A stretch of 64,000 bases of DNA from Chitinophaga qingshengii (GCF_014529935.1 NZ_JACVFC010000002.1:992001-1056000); one strand, 5' to 3'. Positions 8,872 to 18,867 are shown, counted from the first letter of the stretch. The notes: generated by a model from the sequence alone, not told the origin. A program made the numbers and translations.

Positions 8872-10164
8872 TCAACTCCTGTTATCCACAAACTTCACCG
8901 GTTTCCGGCTATTCTCCGGAAACTGCATCCGCATAATATCCTGCTGGCTGCAATACTTCACCTGTGGTATCACCCGCAGTTTCGCCTGCAGATAGGATTT
9001 AATTTTACGGTCCATTTCTTCCGATTCTTCGGTAGGCCATACGTGCATCAGTATTTCATCGGTACCGAGTTCGTTGGAATACACTTCTACCACAAATTCT
9101 TTTACTTCTTCCATATCATTGAGCAGATCGAACAGGGCAGGCGGATATAAGGTGGTGCCTTTGTATTTGATCATTTGTTTTTTTCTGCCGATGACCGGAG
9201 ACAGGCGCAGCGTATGTCTTCCGCAGCTGCATACCTCTTCGTGGTACTGGCAGATATCGCCGGTTTTATAACGCAGCAGGGGCATGCCTTCTACGCCGAG
9301 CGTGGTGATGGTCACCTCTCCTTCTTCACCGGGAGCGACAGGTTGGTTGTTTTCATCCAGCACTTCTACATAAAGCAGTTCCGGGTGATGATGCCCGCCT
9401 TTACCGGCCTTACATTCGGTGAAGGCCGTCTGCATTTCGGTGGAAGCATAGGTGGAATACAGTTGGATATTCCACTGCTCAGTGATTTTTTTACCCAGCA
9501 CATTGAGCGAAAAATCGGTATTACGGATATTTTCGCCGATACAAACCGCTTTACGCACGGATGTTTCGTTGATATTGATATGATGTTCTTTGGCGTAGGC
9601 GATCAGTTTCACGATAAAAGAAGGTACGCCAACGATCGTAGTTGGTTTAATACGCTGAATATTTTCCCATTGCATACTGGGCACGCCGGGGCCTACACGC
9701 AGTACGCCGGCGCCCAGTTTCCGGATACCGTTGTAATACGCCATACCCGCCATGAACTGCCGGTCCAGCGTAAGCATCAGCTGGAAAATATCGCTGTCGG
9801 TACCATCCGCGCAACAGAAAGAAATGTATTCGTTGTAACTGAGCCGTTGCAGGTCTTTCTCTGTCAATGCGATGATTACCGGGCGGCCTAAAGTGCCGGA
9901 AGTAGTGGTATATTCTGCGATATGACTTTTATCTACACAAAGAAACTCCCAGTTATGTTCCTGCAAATCCTGTTTGGTCACCGGTGGAATCAGGCTGAAT
10001 TGTTCCAGGGAGCGCACTTGCTCCGGGTGGATATCATGTTGTTTGAACCAGGACCGGTAGAAAGGAGAGAATTCACGCAGATAACCGAGCAGCCTCATGA
10101 CTTCCTTCTCCTGGAAAGCCCTGATAGCGGCTTTTGACTGTAGTTCTATATCGGGAATGTACAT
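8872..10164 (-). CDS. PaaK-like adenylate-forming ligase (aryl starter acid activation)
   Basis: 430 residues. The adenylation core shows EYTTTSGTLGRPVIIALT, YSTYASTEMQ and LLRYKTGDICQYHEE, with a Cys-rich patch CSCGRH, matching the phenylacetate-CoA ligase family. In aryl-polyene clusters such a ligase (ApeH-type) loads a 4-hydroxycinnamate or hydroxybenzoate starter onto an ACP or CoA. Here it is the last gene of an array that begins with an ammonia-lyase, so the likely substrate is the cinnamate-type acid made by that enzyme. That link is inference from context. It starts 12 bp after the AcpS gene. Confidence 0.88.
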   Translation of the reverse strand: MYIPDIELQSKAAIRAFQEKEVMRLLGYLREFSPFYRSWFKQHDIHPEQVRSLEQFSLIPPVTKQDLQEHNWEFLCVDKSHIAEYTTTSGTLGRPVIIALTEKDLQRLSYNEYISFCCADGTDSDIFQLMLTLDRQFMAGMAYYNGIRKLGAGVLRVGPGVPSMQWENIQRIKPTTIVGVPSFIVKLIAYAKEHHININETSVRKAVCIGENIRNTDFSLNVLGKKITEQWNIQLYSTYASTEMQTAFTECKAGKGGHHHPELLYVEVLDENNQPVAPGEEGEVTITTLGVEGMPLLRYKTGDICQYHEEVCSCGRHTLRLSPVIGRKKQMIKYKGTTLYPPALFDLLNDMEEVKEFVVEVYSNELGTDEILMHVWPTEESEEMDRKIKSYLQAKLRVIPQVKYCSQQDIMRMQFPENSRKPVKFVDNRS

Positions 10165-10176
10165 ATGTTACGATAT

Positions 10177-10551
10177 TCAGCTTTCAAGAATTACCATGGC
10201 CACAGCGGCATTTTTTTCGTGTGACAAGGATACCCATATTTTTTTTACGCCCAGCGATGTATAGCGCGCATTGTCTGTCAGCAGGAACAGTTCCGGTTTA
10301 CCGGCTGCATCGTTGCGTATTTCAATTTCATTAAAGTTGACGCCACCATTGCCCCAACCGGTACCCAACGCTTTCAGAAAGGCTTCTTTAGCAGCGAAAC
10401 GGGCCGCATAACTTTCTGCCGGCGCGGCCTGTTGATCGCAATACGCGATCTCCTGCGGTGTAAATACCAGATCGCGGAAACCATTGCCCTTGGCCAGTTG
10501 CGCCGCAATACGTGTTACATCTGTAATATCTGTGCCTATACCAACAATCAT
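10177..10551 (-). CDS. acpS: Holo-ACP synthase (4'-phosphopantetheinyl transferase, AcpS type)
   Basis: 124 residues. MIVGIGTDITDVTRI carries the metal-binding Asp (IGTDI) and RFAAKEAFLKALGTG the second acidic motif of AcpS enzymes. It transfers phosphopantetheine from CoA to the Ser of an ACP. The cluster contains two ACPs (DSI and DSL motifs), so a dedicated transferase makes sense; it may alternatively be the housekeeping AcpS of this genome. Start overlaps the stop of the C45 gene by 4 bp (ATGA), showing translational coupling. Confidence 0.9.
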   Translation of the reverse strand: MIVGIGTDITDVTRIAAQLAKGNGFRDLVFTPQEIAYCDQQAAPAESYAARFAAKEAFLKALGTGWGNGGVNFNEIEIRNDAAGKPELFLLTDNARYTSLGVKKIWVSLSHEKNAAVAMVILES

Positions 10552-12266
10552 GATTTGGATAGTTTTGCATTACATTTTTCCAGCTGTTTACGAATATGCA
10601 TCTCCTCTCCTTTGGTAGCAATTACTTTGGTGAGGGCTGTTTCGTAATACTGCTTTGCCTGCGCGAAGTTACCTTTTTTGAAATCGTAATCGCCTGCCAG
10701 CACATAGGTATGATAGTACTCCGGATTGGAGGCTATCAGCTGTTGGGTATTGATATCTTTTCCATCCTGGAGTTGGGCCTTTAGTTGGCGGTATATCTGG
10801 AAGGAAGCGTATTCATGGGTGAGCAGGAAATTATCGGCAGGGACATTCTGTACACTGTCATACACCTCATGATCGCTATCGAGACCGTGCATGCTGAAGA
10901 TCTTGTTCAGATCGTAGGCCACAAACTGTCCCAGCTGCCAGGGAGCAGCAGATACCCACACCATTTTTTTCTTTGGCTCAAATACAATGGCATGGTGCGC
11001 GATGAACTGGTTGATGGCTTTTTCATTACCCAGACCGATGTCTTCCCCATGCAGCCCTTTACGGTCACGCAGGATATCAATGGTTTTTTGTACGGTATTG
11101 GGTCCTTTCTCCTTCAACAGTTCATTGAGGCGTTCGTAACGGTATTCAGAAGCGCTTTCGCTGATTTGCAGTTTATTGGAGGCGAGGTTACCCAGCGTAT
11201 CTCCCTGGAAGTGATTGGTGCAGGTGATAAAGCTCTTTTTAGGATCGTAGAGGTCCATGCCTTCCGGTGTTTTTTCAATCACCACGGCTTTATTATCTTC
11301 TGCGGAACCGATCAGGAAAGACTCTGATACGAACATCCTGCGTTTCTGCGCGATAGCCCAGGCTTCCCGGATGTTACGGGCGTATTGTAATATTTCCCTG
11401 GCTACCAGCGATACCGGTGTAGCGGCGCCGGTAGGCACGCTCGTTTTGGCGGCGTTAATGGTAACGGTTAAACCTTTGTCGTTCATGCCGGATACCACGC
11501 CGGTAAAGCCGCCCCAGGTCACGAACATGAAGTTATGGCCTTTGTCGGGGTGATAAAACACCACCATTTTATCTTCGGCGAATTTATCGCCCATATAAAA
11601 ATCGAAGTTGCGGCCAATGATCAGGCTGCTGTCGGCGGATTGTTCGTTCCAGGTACCGAAAGATGTGCAGCCTACCAGCATCATGCCTTGCAAGGCGTGG
11701 CCAATATCATGGGCGCCGTGGTAGTTCATGAGCCTTTCATAGTTGCTGCCTACCCAATCGTAACCACTGGCGGCGGAAAAAGATTCTCCATAGATCTCTT
11801 CCTTAAATTCCTCCGCTACATGATCGCTCAGGTGCCTGTTAAACCAGCCGGTAAAATATCTTAAAAAACGAAGGTAAAAGGGAGAAGGAATCATTTTGCG
11901 GATCTGCTCCACAAAAACATCTTCCTGGTGACGGATCAGTTCACCGGACAATTTTCCATTGATCACGCCTCTTTCAAAAGGGGCGCCTTCCACGTACATC
12001 TCATACAGACCACTGTTGCTTTTGCGGAACCAGTTGTTGCCAATGGTCCAGGAGGTGCTGTCCAGCGCTTTCCGTTGCAGCTGCAGAGCCGATTTATCGG
12101 CTATGTTGGGTGGTGTCATACGGCTGACGGACACCAGGTATATCGCCAGCGCCACAAACAGTAACAGTATCACACCCAGGGTATATAACAATACCCTCCC
12201 CAGTTTCCGCCATCCGCTTCGTTTTTTCTTTTCCACGCTATTTAAGTATTGACTGGTTAATTTCAT
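10548..12266 (-). CDS. C45-type Ntn acyltransferase/hydrolase with membrane anchor
   Basis: 572 residues. A basic stretch and one transmembrane segment come first, then the Ntn-hydrolase core with VGCTSFGTW, where Cys200 is the expected autoproteolytic nucleophile as in acyl-CoA:6-aminopenicillanate acyltransferase (PF03417). The C-terminal ~80 residues look like a TPR pair (GDYDFKKGNFAQAKQYYETA). The ATG at 12266 overlaps the upstream gene by 29 bp; a GTG at 12236 directly after that gene's stop is an alternative start. Such an enzyme can make or break amide or ester bonds, so it is a candidate for joining the polyene acid to its partner. That role is inferred from context only. Confidence 0.85.
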   Translation of the reverse strand: MKLTSQYLNSVEKKKRSGWRKLGRVLLYTLGVILLLFVALAIYLVSVSRMTPPNIADKSALQLQRKALDSTSWTIGNNWFRKSNSGLYEMYVEGAPFERGVINGKLSGELIRHQEDVFVEQIRKMIPSPFYLRFLRYFTGWFNRHLSDHVAEEFKEEIYGESFSAASGYDWVGSNYERLMNYHGAHDIGHALQGMMLVGCTSFGTWNEQSADSSLIIGRNFDFYMGDKFAEDKMVVFYHPDKGHNFMFVTWGGFTGVVSGMNDKGLTVTINAAKTSVPTGAATPVSLVAREILQYARNIREAWAIAQKRRMFVSESFLIGSAEDNKAVVIEKTPEGMDLYDPKKSFITCTNHFQGDTLGNLASNKLQISESASEYRYERLNELLKEKGPNTVQKTIDILRDRKGLHGEDIGLGNEKAINQFIAHHAIVFEPKKKMVWVSAAPWQLGQFVAYDLNKIFSMHGLDSDHEVYDSVQNVPADNFLLTHEYASFQIYRQLKAQLQDGKDINTQQLIASNPEYYHTYVLAGDYDFKKGNFAQAKQYYETALTKVIATKGEEMHIRKQLEKCNAKLSKS

Positions 12267-13755
12267 CTACCAGGAATTCCATCCCCAGTAGTTCTGCTGA
12301 AGTGATCACACTGCTGATGGTGACCCCTAAAATACCATGCAAGTTCAGGTTTTGCCCGGTAAGATACAAATTAGACAAGCGGGTACGGGCCGAAACCATG
12401 GTCCGTAAAGGATCTTCGCAATCTTTCATGACGCCGTACATGCTGCCGTCGCCTGTACCGATGTAATCACGATAAGATAACGGCGTAGCCACATAATAGG
12501 ACTGTATACAATCCCGGAAACCGGGGAATCTTTTCTCTACACAGGCGATCAGCTGTTCTGCCTTTTGCACTTTGAAGGCTTCGTAATCCGCTCCCCTGTC
12601 CGCTTCATGCCTTTCGGTATTAAACGTATGCTGCCAGGGAGCCATTTCTTCGCAATGCATATACGTCATTACAGAAAGACAATCTGCATAGGTTTCGTGC
12701 CGGGAGCTGGCAGACACATACATGGCGTAGGTCTGCGGCCACTGTTCCGGCGTATAGTTTATACCAGCCCAGGCATCATCTGTAGCATGGTAGTAGTAAT
12801 TGTAATTGAGATACGGGAAAGTACCGGGTTTCAGTACCACATTGAGTACAAAAGCGCCGGTGGAGTTTTCCAGTTTCTGCATACGGGTACGGTAAGCGCC
12901 GCGTATGGTATCGCTTTCCGTCATCGCCGTGGTTTGCGCCGGATGCAGGTTGGAGATAAAATGATCAGCAAACGCTTTTTCACCGTTTTCCAGCACGATA
13001 TGATCTACCCGGTCACCCAGTCCTATAATCTTTTCCACACCGGTATTACGGATAATTTCGCCGCCGTTTTCCGTGATACACCGGCATAACAGGCGGGCGA
13101 TCTGTGAACCGCCATCCACGCATTTCCAGGAACTCTGCATATAGCTGTTTAACACCAACGCATGTACGTAAAATGGTGTCTTTTCCCGCACGCCGGCATA
13201 CAGGAGGTTGTTACCCGCCAGTACCTGTTGCAGCCGGGGATTGCTGGTAAAACTATCAATTATCTCCGCAGCATTTAGCTGCAATACACTGCGTTTTTCC
13301 TCGTAGTCGCCTACCCGCAGGTTGTATAACGGGAACTTCGCACATACCTCGGCTATCTTATCACAATAGGCATGCAATGCATCCGCTTCTTCAGGGAAAT
13401 CCTTCAACAGTTGCCGGATAAAGTTATCCCGGCCTTGCGCGATGCGATATACTTTATCATCAATACCAAAATTAATATGGTCAAAGCCGTCAGCGTCCAT
13501 CTTTTTCAGCTTCAGCTTGTCCATGATGCCCAGGTAGGAAAATACCTTGTACAGGTTCTCTCCGGCTCCCAGTCCACCAATGTAGTGCACACCGGAGTCG
13601 AAGATGACCTTGTCCCGCGAGAAAGTCTGGAGACAGCCGCCTGGCTGGCGGTTTTTTTCGTATATGCGTACCTTATAACCATTCCGGCTGAGGATAGCTC
13701 CACATACCAGGCCACCAAGGCCGCTGCCGATAATGATCACATCATAGTTGTGCAT
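12238..13755 (-). CDS. Phytoene desaturase/retinol saturase-like FAD oxidoreductase
   Basis: 505 residues from the ATG at 13755, which overlaps the preceding gene by 14 bp; a TTG at 13785 is less likely. The N-terminus has a Rossmann motif IIIGSGLGGLVCGAILSRNG followed by EKNRQPGGCLQTF, and the C-terminus NLYLTGQNLNLHGILGV, both typical of the CrtI / all-trans-retinol 13,14-reductase group. No carotenoid gene (crtB, crtE) is near, so a carotenoid role is unlikely. Within the pigment cluster it may adjust the oxidation state of the polyene or ring. Start and stop are interlocked with both neighbours. Confidence 0.87.
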   Translation of the reverse strand: MHNYDVIIIGSGLGGLVCGAILSRNGYKVRIYEKNRQPGGCLQTFSRDKVIFDSGVHYIGGLGAGENLYKVFSYLGIMDKLKLKKMDADGFDHINFGIDDKVYRIAQGRDNFIRQLLKDFPEEADALHAYCDKIAEVCAKFPLYNLRVGDYEEKRSVLQLNAAEIIDSFTSNPRLQQVLAGNNLLYAGVREKTPFYVHALVLNSYMQSSWKCVDGGSQIARLLCRCITENGGEIIRNTGVEKIIGLGDRVDHIVLENGEKAFADHFISNLHPAQTTAMTESDTIRGAYRTRMQKLENSTGAFVLNVVLKPGTFPYLNYNYYYHATDDAWAGINYTPEQWPQTYAMYVSASSRHETYADCLSVMTYMHCEEMAPWQHTFNTERHEADRGADYEAFKVQKAEQLIACVEKRFPGFRDCIQSYYVATPLSYRDYIGTGDGSMYGVMKDCEDPLRTMVSARTRLSNLYLTGQNLNLHGILGVTISSVITSAELLGMEFLVDEINQSILK

Positions 13756-16700
13756 AGTTTTTTTGGGGTGATTTTTTGATAACAAATATTACATTGGATG
13801 TATAGCGGGTATTATCTATCTCTTCAGCCACAGCGCCATATTTGTTGACCAGGCTGCGTACATGCGTAGCCGAGAAAAACGACAGTTCCCTGTTCTTCGT
13901 CTTATTAAATCCTATTACCCGGGTTGATAAAAATTCGGTGAATCGTGTTCCTTCATGGCGTTTGGCCTTGTCAGCATCGCCATCCCTTACCACGATGACA
14001 CCATCGGGTGAAAGCCGGCTAATACACTGCTGCAGCAACTGTTCCTGTTCTTCCGGTTGCAGGTAATGCAACACGTCGCTCAGGATGAAGGCATCATATG
14101 TTTCAAACGGCGTATCGGAAATATCACCGTGAATAAACTGAAGGTTACCCGGTTTGGCATATACATGCACGGCGGTAGCGATCTTCTCCTCATCATAGTC
14201 AATACCGGTGACCTGCCGGTCGGGTGACATATACGCCAGCGTATAACTCATAAAACCATATCCACAGCCCAGGTCCAGGATGCGCCCCTCTTTAGGCAGC
14301 AGCCGGTCAAACAGCTCATAATTGTGCTCCAGGCGGGTTTTCACTTTCATATACCATTCCAGTACAGGACCTTTGTAGATAAAGTTATATTTCAGCTGCT
14401 CCCTGAAGTAAGCAGGCACTTCTATCTCCTGGCGCAATAGCTCATATTCCTGTTTAAAATACCGGCTGATGGATTTCGTACGGGCGCTGTAGTTATCTCC
14501 CCAGCTTTTATCAGCGGGGGTAATACGCGGCAGGTATTTCACGGTCACGTGACCATCTTTCAGCAGGAAATCGCCCTTGCTCATCGTATAGGCGGTACCG
14601 TGAATTACAATGGGCAGAATATCCAATCCCAGCTGTTCCGCAATATAAAAGGCCCCCTTATGGAAACGTTTGATCACCGGGTCCGGCGAACGGGTACCTT
14701 CGGGATATACCACAATAGAATACCCTTCGGCAACACGCGCTTTTAATTTTTCGATGGCGCCTTCTGCACCGTCCGCTACCGGGTAATAGTCCGCCAGCCT
14801 TACTACCGAGCCAAATACCGGCGAGCGCCATACCCATTGATTGGTGAGCAGTATCACCTTCGGATGCAGCATGGTAGACACCAGGATATCGAGGAAAGAC
14901 TGGTGGTTACTGATGATCACCGCCGGTTTCTTCAACTGTTCGTTATCCGGGTTGATAATACGTTTCTTCACGTTGGTCATGATATACAACACACTGTGCG
15001 TATAAGCCGACAGAATCCGGTGGTACAACAGTTTTCCTTTCTCTTTGTTAAACGGATTGAGGCGGATCAGGATGGTACCCAGCAATGTCATCAGCAAACA
15101 ACCTACGGTGAAGTAAGTAAAAGAAAACACCGACAGTGTCCAGCCTTTAGCCGTCCAGGGAGCATAGCCTTTTTTCACCCGGTTGGTGATCAGCCAGTTG
15201 AAAAGCACTGGTATCATTACCTGTGAAATCAATACCACCGTGCTGATACCGATAATGGAGATCAACGCGATAGATTTCAGGGATGGATGTTGTGCGAAGA
15301 TGAGCACGCCCAATCCCAGGATGGTAGTGATAGCTGACAGGAAGATGGAGGATTTAAAAGAAGAAAGCGTTTTCTTTCCCGTCTTGTATTCCTGTAACAG
15401 CCCATCCATCATAAATATGCTGTAATCATCTCCCAAACCAAAAATAAAGGTGGAAAGGATGATGTTGACAATATTAAACTTGATACCAAACAACCCCATG
15501 ATACCCAATATCCACACCCAGCTCAGCGCCATCGGGATAAAGGTGATGAGCGCCAGTTCTATGCGGCCGTAAGACAGCAACAGGGCCAGGAATACCAGCG
15601 TGGAGGTCATCCAGGCGATGCTGTTAAACTCGTCCCGGATCACTTCCACCAGGCGGTTAGCGGCATATTGTTTATCCAGTACCGTGGTATGTGCATGTTG
15701 ATCGAGCGCGGCGTACACCTCTTTTTTACGGGACGGATCTACTTTCAGCAGGGTTACAATAGCGGTGCGACCGTCTTTTTCGATGATAAAATCGCCCAGC
15801 GTGCCCTTGCGCATTTGTTGCAGCGTTTCGCCGGACAGTGGCTGGTAAGGCGTATTCAGCAGTGTGGCAAATTTGTCGAATGCATTAGCGCTGAAGCCCA
15901 CTTCCGGACCGTGGTTGCGGAGCCAGGTCAGCAGTTGTGCCTGTTTCTCCGGTGTCCAGTAGTTTTTCCAGCGGCCGATACGGGCTTGCTGCTCTTTTTC
16001 AGATAACAGCAACGTCTGTACGCCGGCATATTTTTTTACGATGCCTTCCGCCTGTAAACGGCTGATGGCGGGCGTTAACTGTTCGTTATTCTCCAGGGCG
16101 GACTCCAGGTTGGTACCGTCTGTGACTACGTACACCGACTGCGCCGTATAGGCGTTAATGTTATTCAGGTGCGCTTCTGCCGCCTTCAGCTCAGGCGTCA
16201 TGAAGTTCATGCGCATCATGTCGCTTTCAAACGACACGTTGCGGGCGGTGAAGAAAAACACGATGGTAAGCAGGAAAATAGCGCCTACCAGGTATTTGTT
16301 ACGTTCCGGTTTGAGTGCGGAAAAACGGTCCAGCCAATTGTCGTGATGCTCCGCCGGTGGATGGTTCTGTCTACCCAGTACAATCCAGTGCGGCAGAAAA
16401 ATCAGCGAGAACAGTGCAGCGCCCACCAGGCTGAGTGCGGCAAACAGCCCTACATCGCGCAGCATAGGCGAATGCACAAACTGCAGGCAAAGGAAACCGC
16501 CGATAGTGGTAAAACTGCCCAGCGTCATCGGTGTTGCCAGGTCGGCAATTACTTCCCGGATATCATGGGTATGGCGGTAGTGGTTAAATACATGCAATGA
16601 ATAGTTGACCGCGATACCCAGTACCACCGCACCGGCGCCCAGCGCCATCACAGCAATATGCCCCTTGATGAGGTAGATGCAGGCCAATGAAAACAGGCCA

Positions 16701-17617
16701 CCGAAAAGTACGGGTAACATCACCAGCACCGGCGCTCTTTTTTTCTGGAAGAAAAGCGCGATCAGCGTTATCAGTAATACCACCGTGATACCCTGTGTGA
16801 GCAGCGTATCCTGGCGCAATTGGGCGGCGTTACCGGCCGAAACGGCGGTACCGCCGAAGTAGCTGATGCTCAGGCCGGGGTATTGACGGGACAAGCTGTC
16901 TTTAATACCATCCAGCCCGGCGAGAAATTTCGCGTTGATTTTCGTAGCACCGGGAGGGTTAGCCGGGGTAATAAATATCATCAGATGACGATGGTCTTTC
17001 GTCATCACATAATTGTCGTAGAGTTCAAACTGATCATCGTACTGGAGATGCTGTAGTTTTTTAACACCTATCCAGGAAATACCGACAGGATCGGATTGGA
17101 TCACTTTTTTCAACACCAGTCCCGCTGGTGAAATCAGTGTATTATAGTCATATTGCAGGGAGCGTTGCAGTTGCTCCGGCGCCAGCAGGCTATCGATTTT
17201 CGTATAGTCGCCGGGTTCCAGGAAAACAGGCAGGTTTTGCTGGATAAGGTCCATCATGCCCATGATCAGCGTATCATCCGCCTGGCCCTGTATCTGCCGG
17301 ATGTAAGGCGATAACCGGCTGCCGGCGGAAGATACCAGGGAAGCCGCGCAGGCGGTAAGGCTATCCGGTATGGCCGCTCTGGAAGTATCTTTCTGGGAAA
17401 GCGTTATGACCAGCTTATCTGCAAATTTGGAATCCTGGAAAACCTGTTGCAGTTTATCCAGCTTTTTATCCTGAGGAAGTATTTTGGTGATATCTTCTTC
17501 CAGCCTGATACGCGATGCGAAAAAGCCAACCAGCACAAAACTCACGATGGTACAGCACCACAACGCCAGTTTATGCCGGTCAAAAAAGTTATAGATCGCT
17601 ACGAAAAGACTGCTCAT
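13742..17617 (-). CDS. MMPL exporter - PlsC acyltransferase - SAM methyltransferase fusion
   Basis: 1291 residues in one uninterrupted frame with three modules. Residues 1 to ~860 are an RND/MMPL permease: an N-terminal helix, a large periplasmic loop, two blocks of membrane helices and a duplicated fold. Residues ~890-1060 are a 1-acylglycerol-3-phosphate-type acyltransferase with N-H905-Q-S-F-L-D910 (HX4D) and YPE973GTRS. Residues ~1090-1240 are a class I methyltransferase with LDLGCGYG at 1114-1121 and an acidic GIDYD. In aryl-polyene clusters these occur as separate exporter, acyltransferase and methyltransferase genes; the fusion would place acylation and methylation at the export gate. 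The C-terminus overlaps the desaturase-like gene by 14 bp. Confidence 0.92.
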   Translation of the reverse strand: MSSLFVAIYNFFDRHKLALWCCTIVSFVLVGFFASRIRLEEDITKILPQDKKLDKLQQVFQDSKFADKLVITLSQKDTSRAAIPDSLTACAASLVSSAGSRLSPYIRQIQGQADDTLIMGMMDLIQQNLPVFLEPGDYTKIDSLLAPEQLQRSLQYDYNTLISPAGLVLKKVIQSDPVGISWIGVKKLQHLQYDDQFELYDNYVMTKDHRHLMIFITPANPPGATKINAKFLAGLDGIKDSLSRQYPGLSISYFGGTAVSAGNAAQLRQDTLLTQGITVVLLITLIALFFQKKRAPVLVMLPVLFGGLFSLACIYLIKGHIAVMALGAGAVVLGIAVNYSLHVFNHYRHTHDIREVIADLATPMTLGSFTTIGGFLCLQFVHSPMLRDVGLFAALSLVGAALFSLIFLPHWIVLGRQNHPPAEHHDNWLDRFSALKPERNKYLVGAIFLLTIVFFFTARNVSFESDMMRMNFMTPELKAAEAHLNNINAYTAQSVYVVTDGTNLESALENNEQLTPAISRLQAEGIVKKYAGVQTLLLSEKEQQARIGRWKNYWTPEKQAQLLTWLRNHGPEVGFSANAFDKFATLLNTPYQPLSGETLQQMRKGTLGDFIIEKDGRTAIVTLLKVDPSRKKEVYAALDQHAHTTVLDKQYAANRLVEVIRDEFNSIAWMTSTLVFLALLLSYGRIELALITFIPMALSWVWILGIMGLFGIKFNIVNIILSTFIFGLGDDYSIFMMDGLLQEYKTGKKTLSSFKSSIFLSAITTILGLGVLIFAQHPSLKSIALISIIGISTVVLISQVMIPVLFNWLITNRVKKGYAPWTAKGWTLSVFSFTYFTVGCLLMTLLGTILIRLNPFNKEKGKLLYHRILSAYTHSVLYIMTNVKKRIINPDNEQLKKPAVIISNHQSFLDILVSTMLHPKVILLTNQWVWRSPVFGSVVRLADYYPVADGAEGAIEKLKARVAEGYSIVVYPEGTRSPDPVIKRFHKGAFYIAEQLGLDILPIVIHGTAYTMSKGDFLLKDGHVTVKYLPRITPADKSWGDNYSARTKSISRYFKQEYELLRQEIEVPAYFREQLKYNFIYKGPVLEWYMKVKTRLEHNYELFDRLLPKEGRILDLGCGYGFMSYTLAYMSPDRQVTGIDYDEEKIATAVHVYAKPGNLQFIHGDISDTPFETYDAFILSDVLHYLQPEEQEQLLQQCISRLSPDGVIVVRDGDADKAKRHEGTRFTEFLSTRVIGFNKTKNRELSFFSATHVRSLVNKYGAVAEEIDNTRYTSNVIFVIKKSPQKNYAQL

Positions 17618-17630
17618 ATAATATCAATTG

Positions 17631-17654
17631 CGAATTACGAATGACGAATGAAGG
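17631..17654. repeat. Tandem CGAATTACGAATGACGAATG word in a gap of the cluster
   Basis: Three 8-9 bp units of the type CGAATTA / CGAATGA in the 65-bp gap between two cluster genes. The same word recurs at 19275 (opposite orientation), 33171, 34852 and 53095. Confidence 0.7.
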
Positions 17655-17682
17655 GAACCATCCCGCAATTGTCAGCCCGTAA

Positions 17683-18867
17683 CTATTTGTTTTTTCTGAA
17701 TATGGCCAGTAAGACATAACTGATAGCCCATGCTGCCAGTCCGGCGGCGATGGCGAGTGTGACGGCGCCAAATACGTACTGAAGCAGGTTATCTCTTACT
17801 GCGGCTATGGTAATTTGTTTATCAAACAACAGGTCTTTGGCTGATCTTCCCATCCAGACTTTTCCTGCCAAAAAACTGAAAAAGATAATGAAAGGAGTTA
17901 ATGGTGGCGTGCTCACGTGCGCTGCCAGGAATACCAGGGCTTTGTTGAGCTTCAGTTTAATGGATACGAGGAATGCCACCAACAGCTGGAATCCCCATAT
18001 TGGTACAATCCCCATAAACACCCCAAAACCAATAGCAGCGGCTTTGCGTGCATTGGATTCAGTGGGGTTCAGGATTTCTTCCTTCCACAACTTTTTCCAG
18101 TTTTCCCTTTTGAGTAACCAGAAAAAAAAGTCCCTGGGTTTGATATACAGGAAGGTAATCAGTACCAATACCGTATTTAATACGCTGATACGCGAAAAAT
18201 CACGGAAGGGCCGGAAATGGGATATCCGCTCTTCCGCAGGCGGATAATACACCTTTACGGGTGTCCAATCTATTTTAATCCCTTTCCAGGCGCTGCGTAC
18301 CAGTACTTCTATTTCAAATTCATATTTGGTACACCACCAGCGAACGCGCCCCATGCGGCGTAAGGGATACAGGCGGTAGCCCGATTGTGTATCGGGACCT
18401 TTCAGCCCTGTTTCCACATAAAACCAGAAATTGGAAAACTTGTTGGCAAATGTGTTTTTGCCGGGCATGTTTTCCTGGTTCAGGTTACGGGCGCCTATCA
18501 CCAGGGTTTCCGGGTCGCTGTTGATTTTGTCCAGCATACCGGGCAAATCGGAGGCAAAATGTTGTCCGTCTGCATCCATGGTGATCACATAGTCATAGCC
18601 CTGGTTGAGGGCATATTCAAAGCCACGGCGAAGGGCGATGCCTTTACCACGGTTAGGACTATACGACACTTTATGTATGCCGGGATATTTCTCGAGAATA
18701 GCGCTGGTATGGTCGGTAGCGCCGTCATTCACAACAATTACGTGCGAGGTATAGGACAAGGCTCCCTTCACTACCTCTTCCAGCGTGTTGGCGTTGTTGT
18801 AGGTAGGAATGAGCACGGCTGCGCGATGGCGCTCAAAGTGTTCGTTATGTGTATTGCTGGTTGTCAC
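17683..18867 (-). CDS. GT2 glycosyltransferase with C-terminal DUF2062 membrane domain
   Basis: 394 residues. Residues ~15-230 are a GT-A fold of the dolichol-phosphate mannosyltransferase type: AVLIPTYNNANTLEEV, VVNDGATD, and the DAD motif at 98-100 (ITMDADGQHF). Residues ~270-390 form a membrane domain with GFGVFMGIVPIWGFQ, characteristic of DUF2062. Start codon is GTG placed immediately after the TAA of the dehydratase-like gene; no ATG precedes the fold. Similar GT2-DUF2062 proteins occur in aryl-polyene clusters, where they are thought to attach the pigment to a sugar or lipid. Donor and acceptor are unknown. Confidence 0.88.
   Translation of the reverse strand: MTTSNTHNEHFERHRAAVLIPTYNNANTLEEVVKGALSYTSHVIVVNDGATDHTSAILEKYPGIHKVSYSPNRGKGIALRRGFEYALNQGYDYVITMDADGQHFASDLPGMLDKINSDPETLVIGARNLNQENMPGKNTFANKFSNFWFYVETGLKGPDTQSGYRLYPLRRMGRVRWWCTKYEFEIEVLVRSAWKGIKIDWTPVKVYYPPAEERISHFRPFRDFSRISVLNTVLVLITFLYIKPRDFFFWLLKRENWKKLWKEEILNPTESNARKAAAIGFGVFMGIVPIWGFQLLVAFLVSIKLKLNKALVFLAAHVSTPPLTPFIIFFSFLAGKVWMGRSAKDLLFDKQITIAAVRDNLLQYVFGAVTLAIAAGLAAWAISYVLLAIFRKNK

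Noticed and set aside
12238..13755. Carotenoid biosynthesis locus suggested by the CrtI-like protein
   Set aside because: No phytoene synthase, cyclase or prenyl transferase gene is near; all neighbours are polyketide pigment genes.
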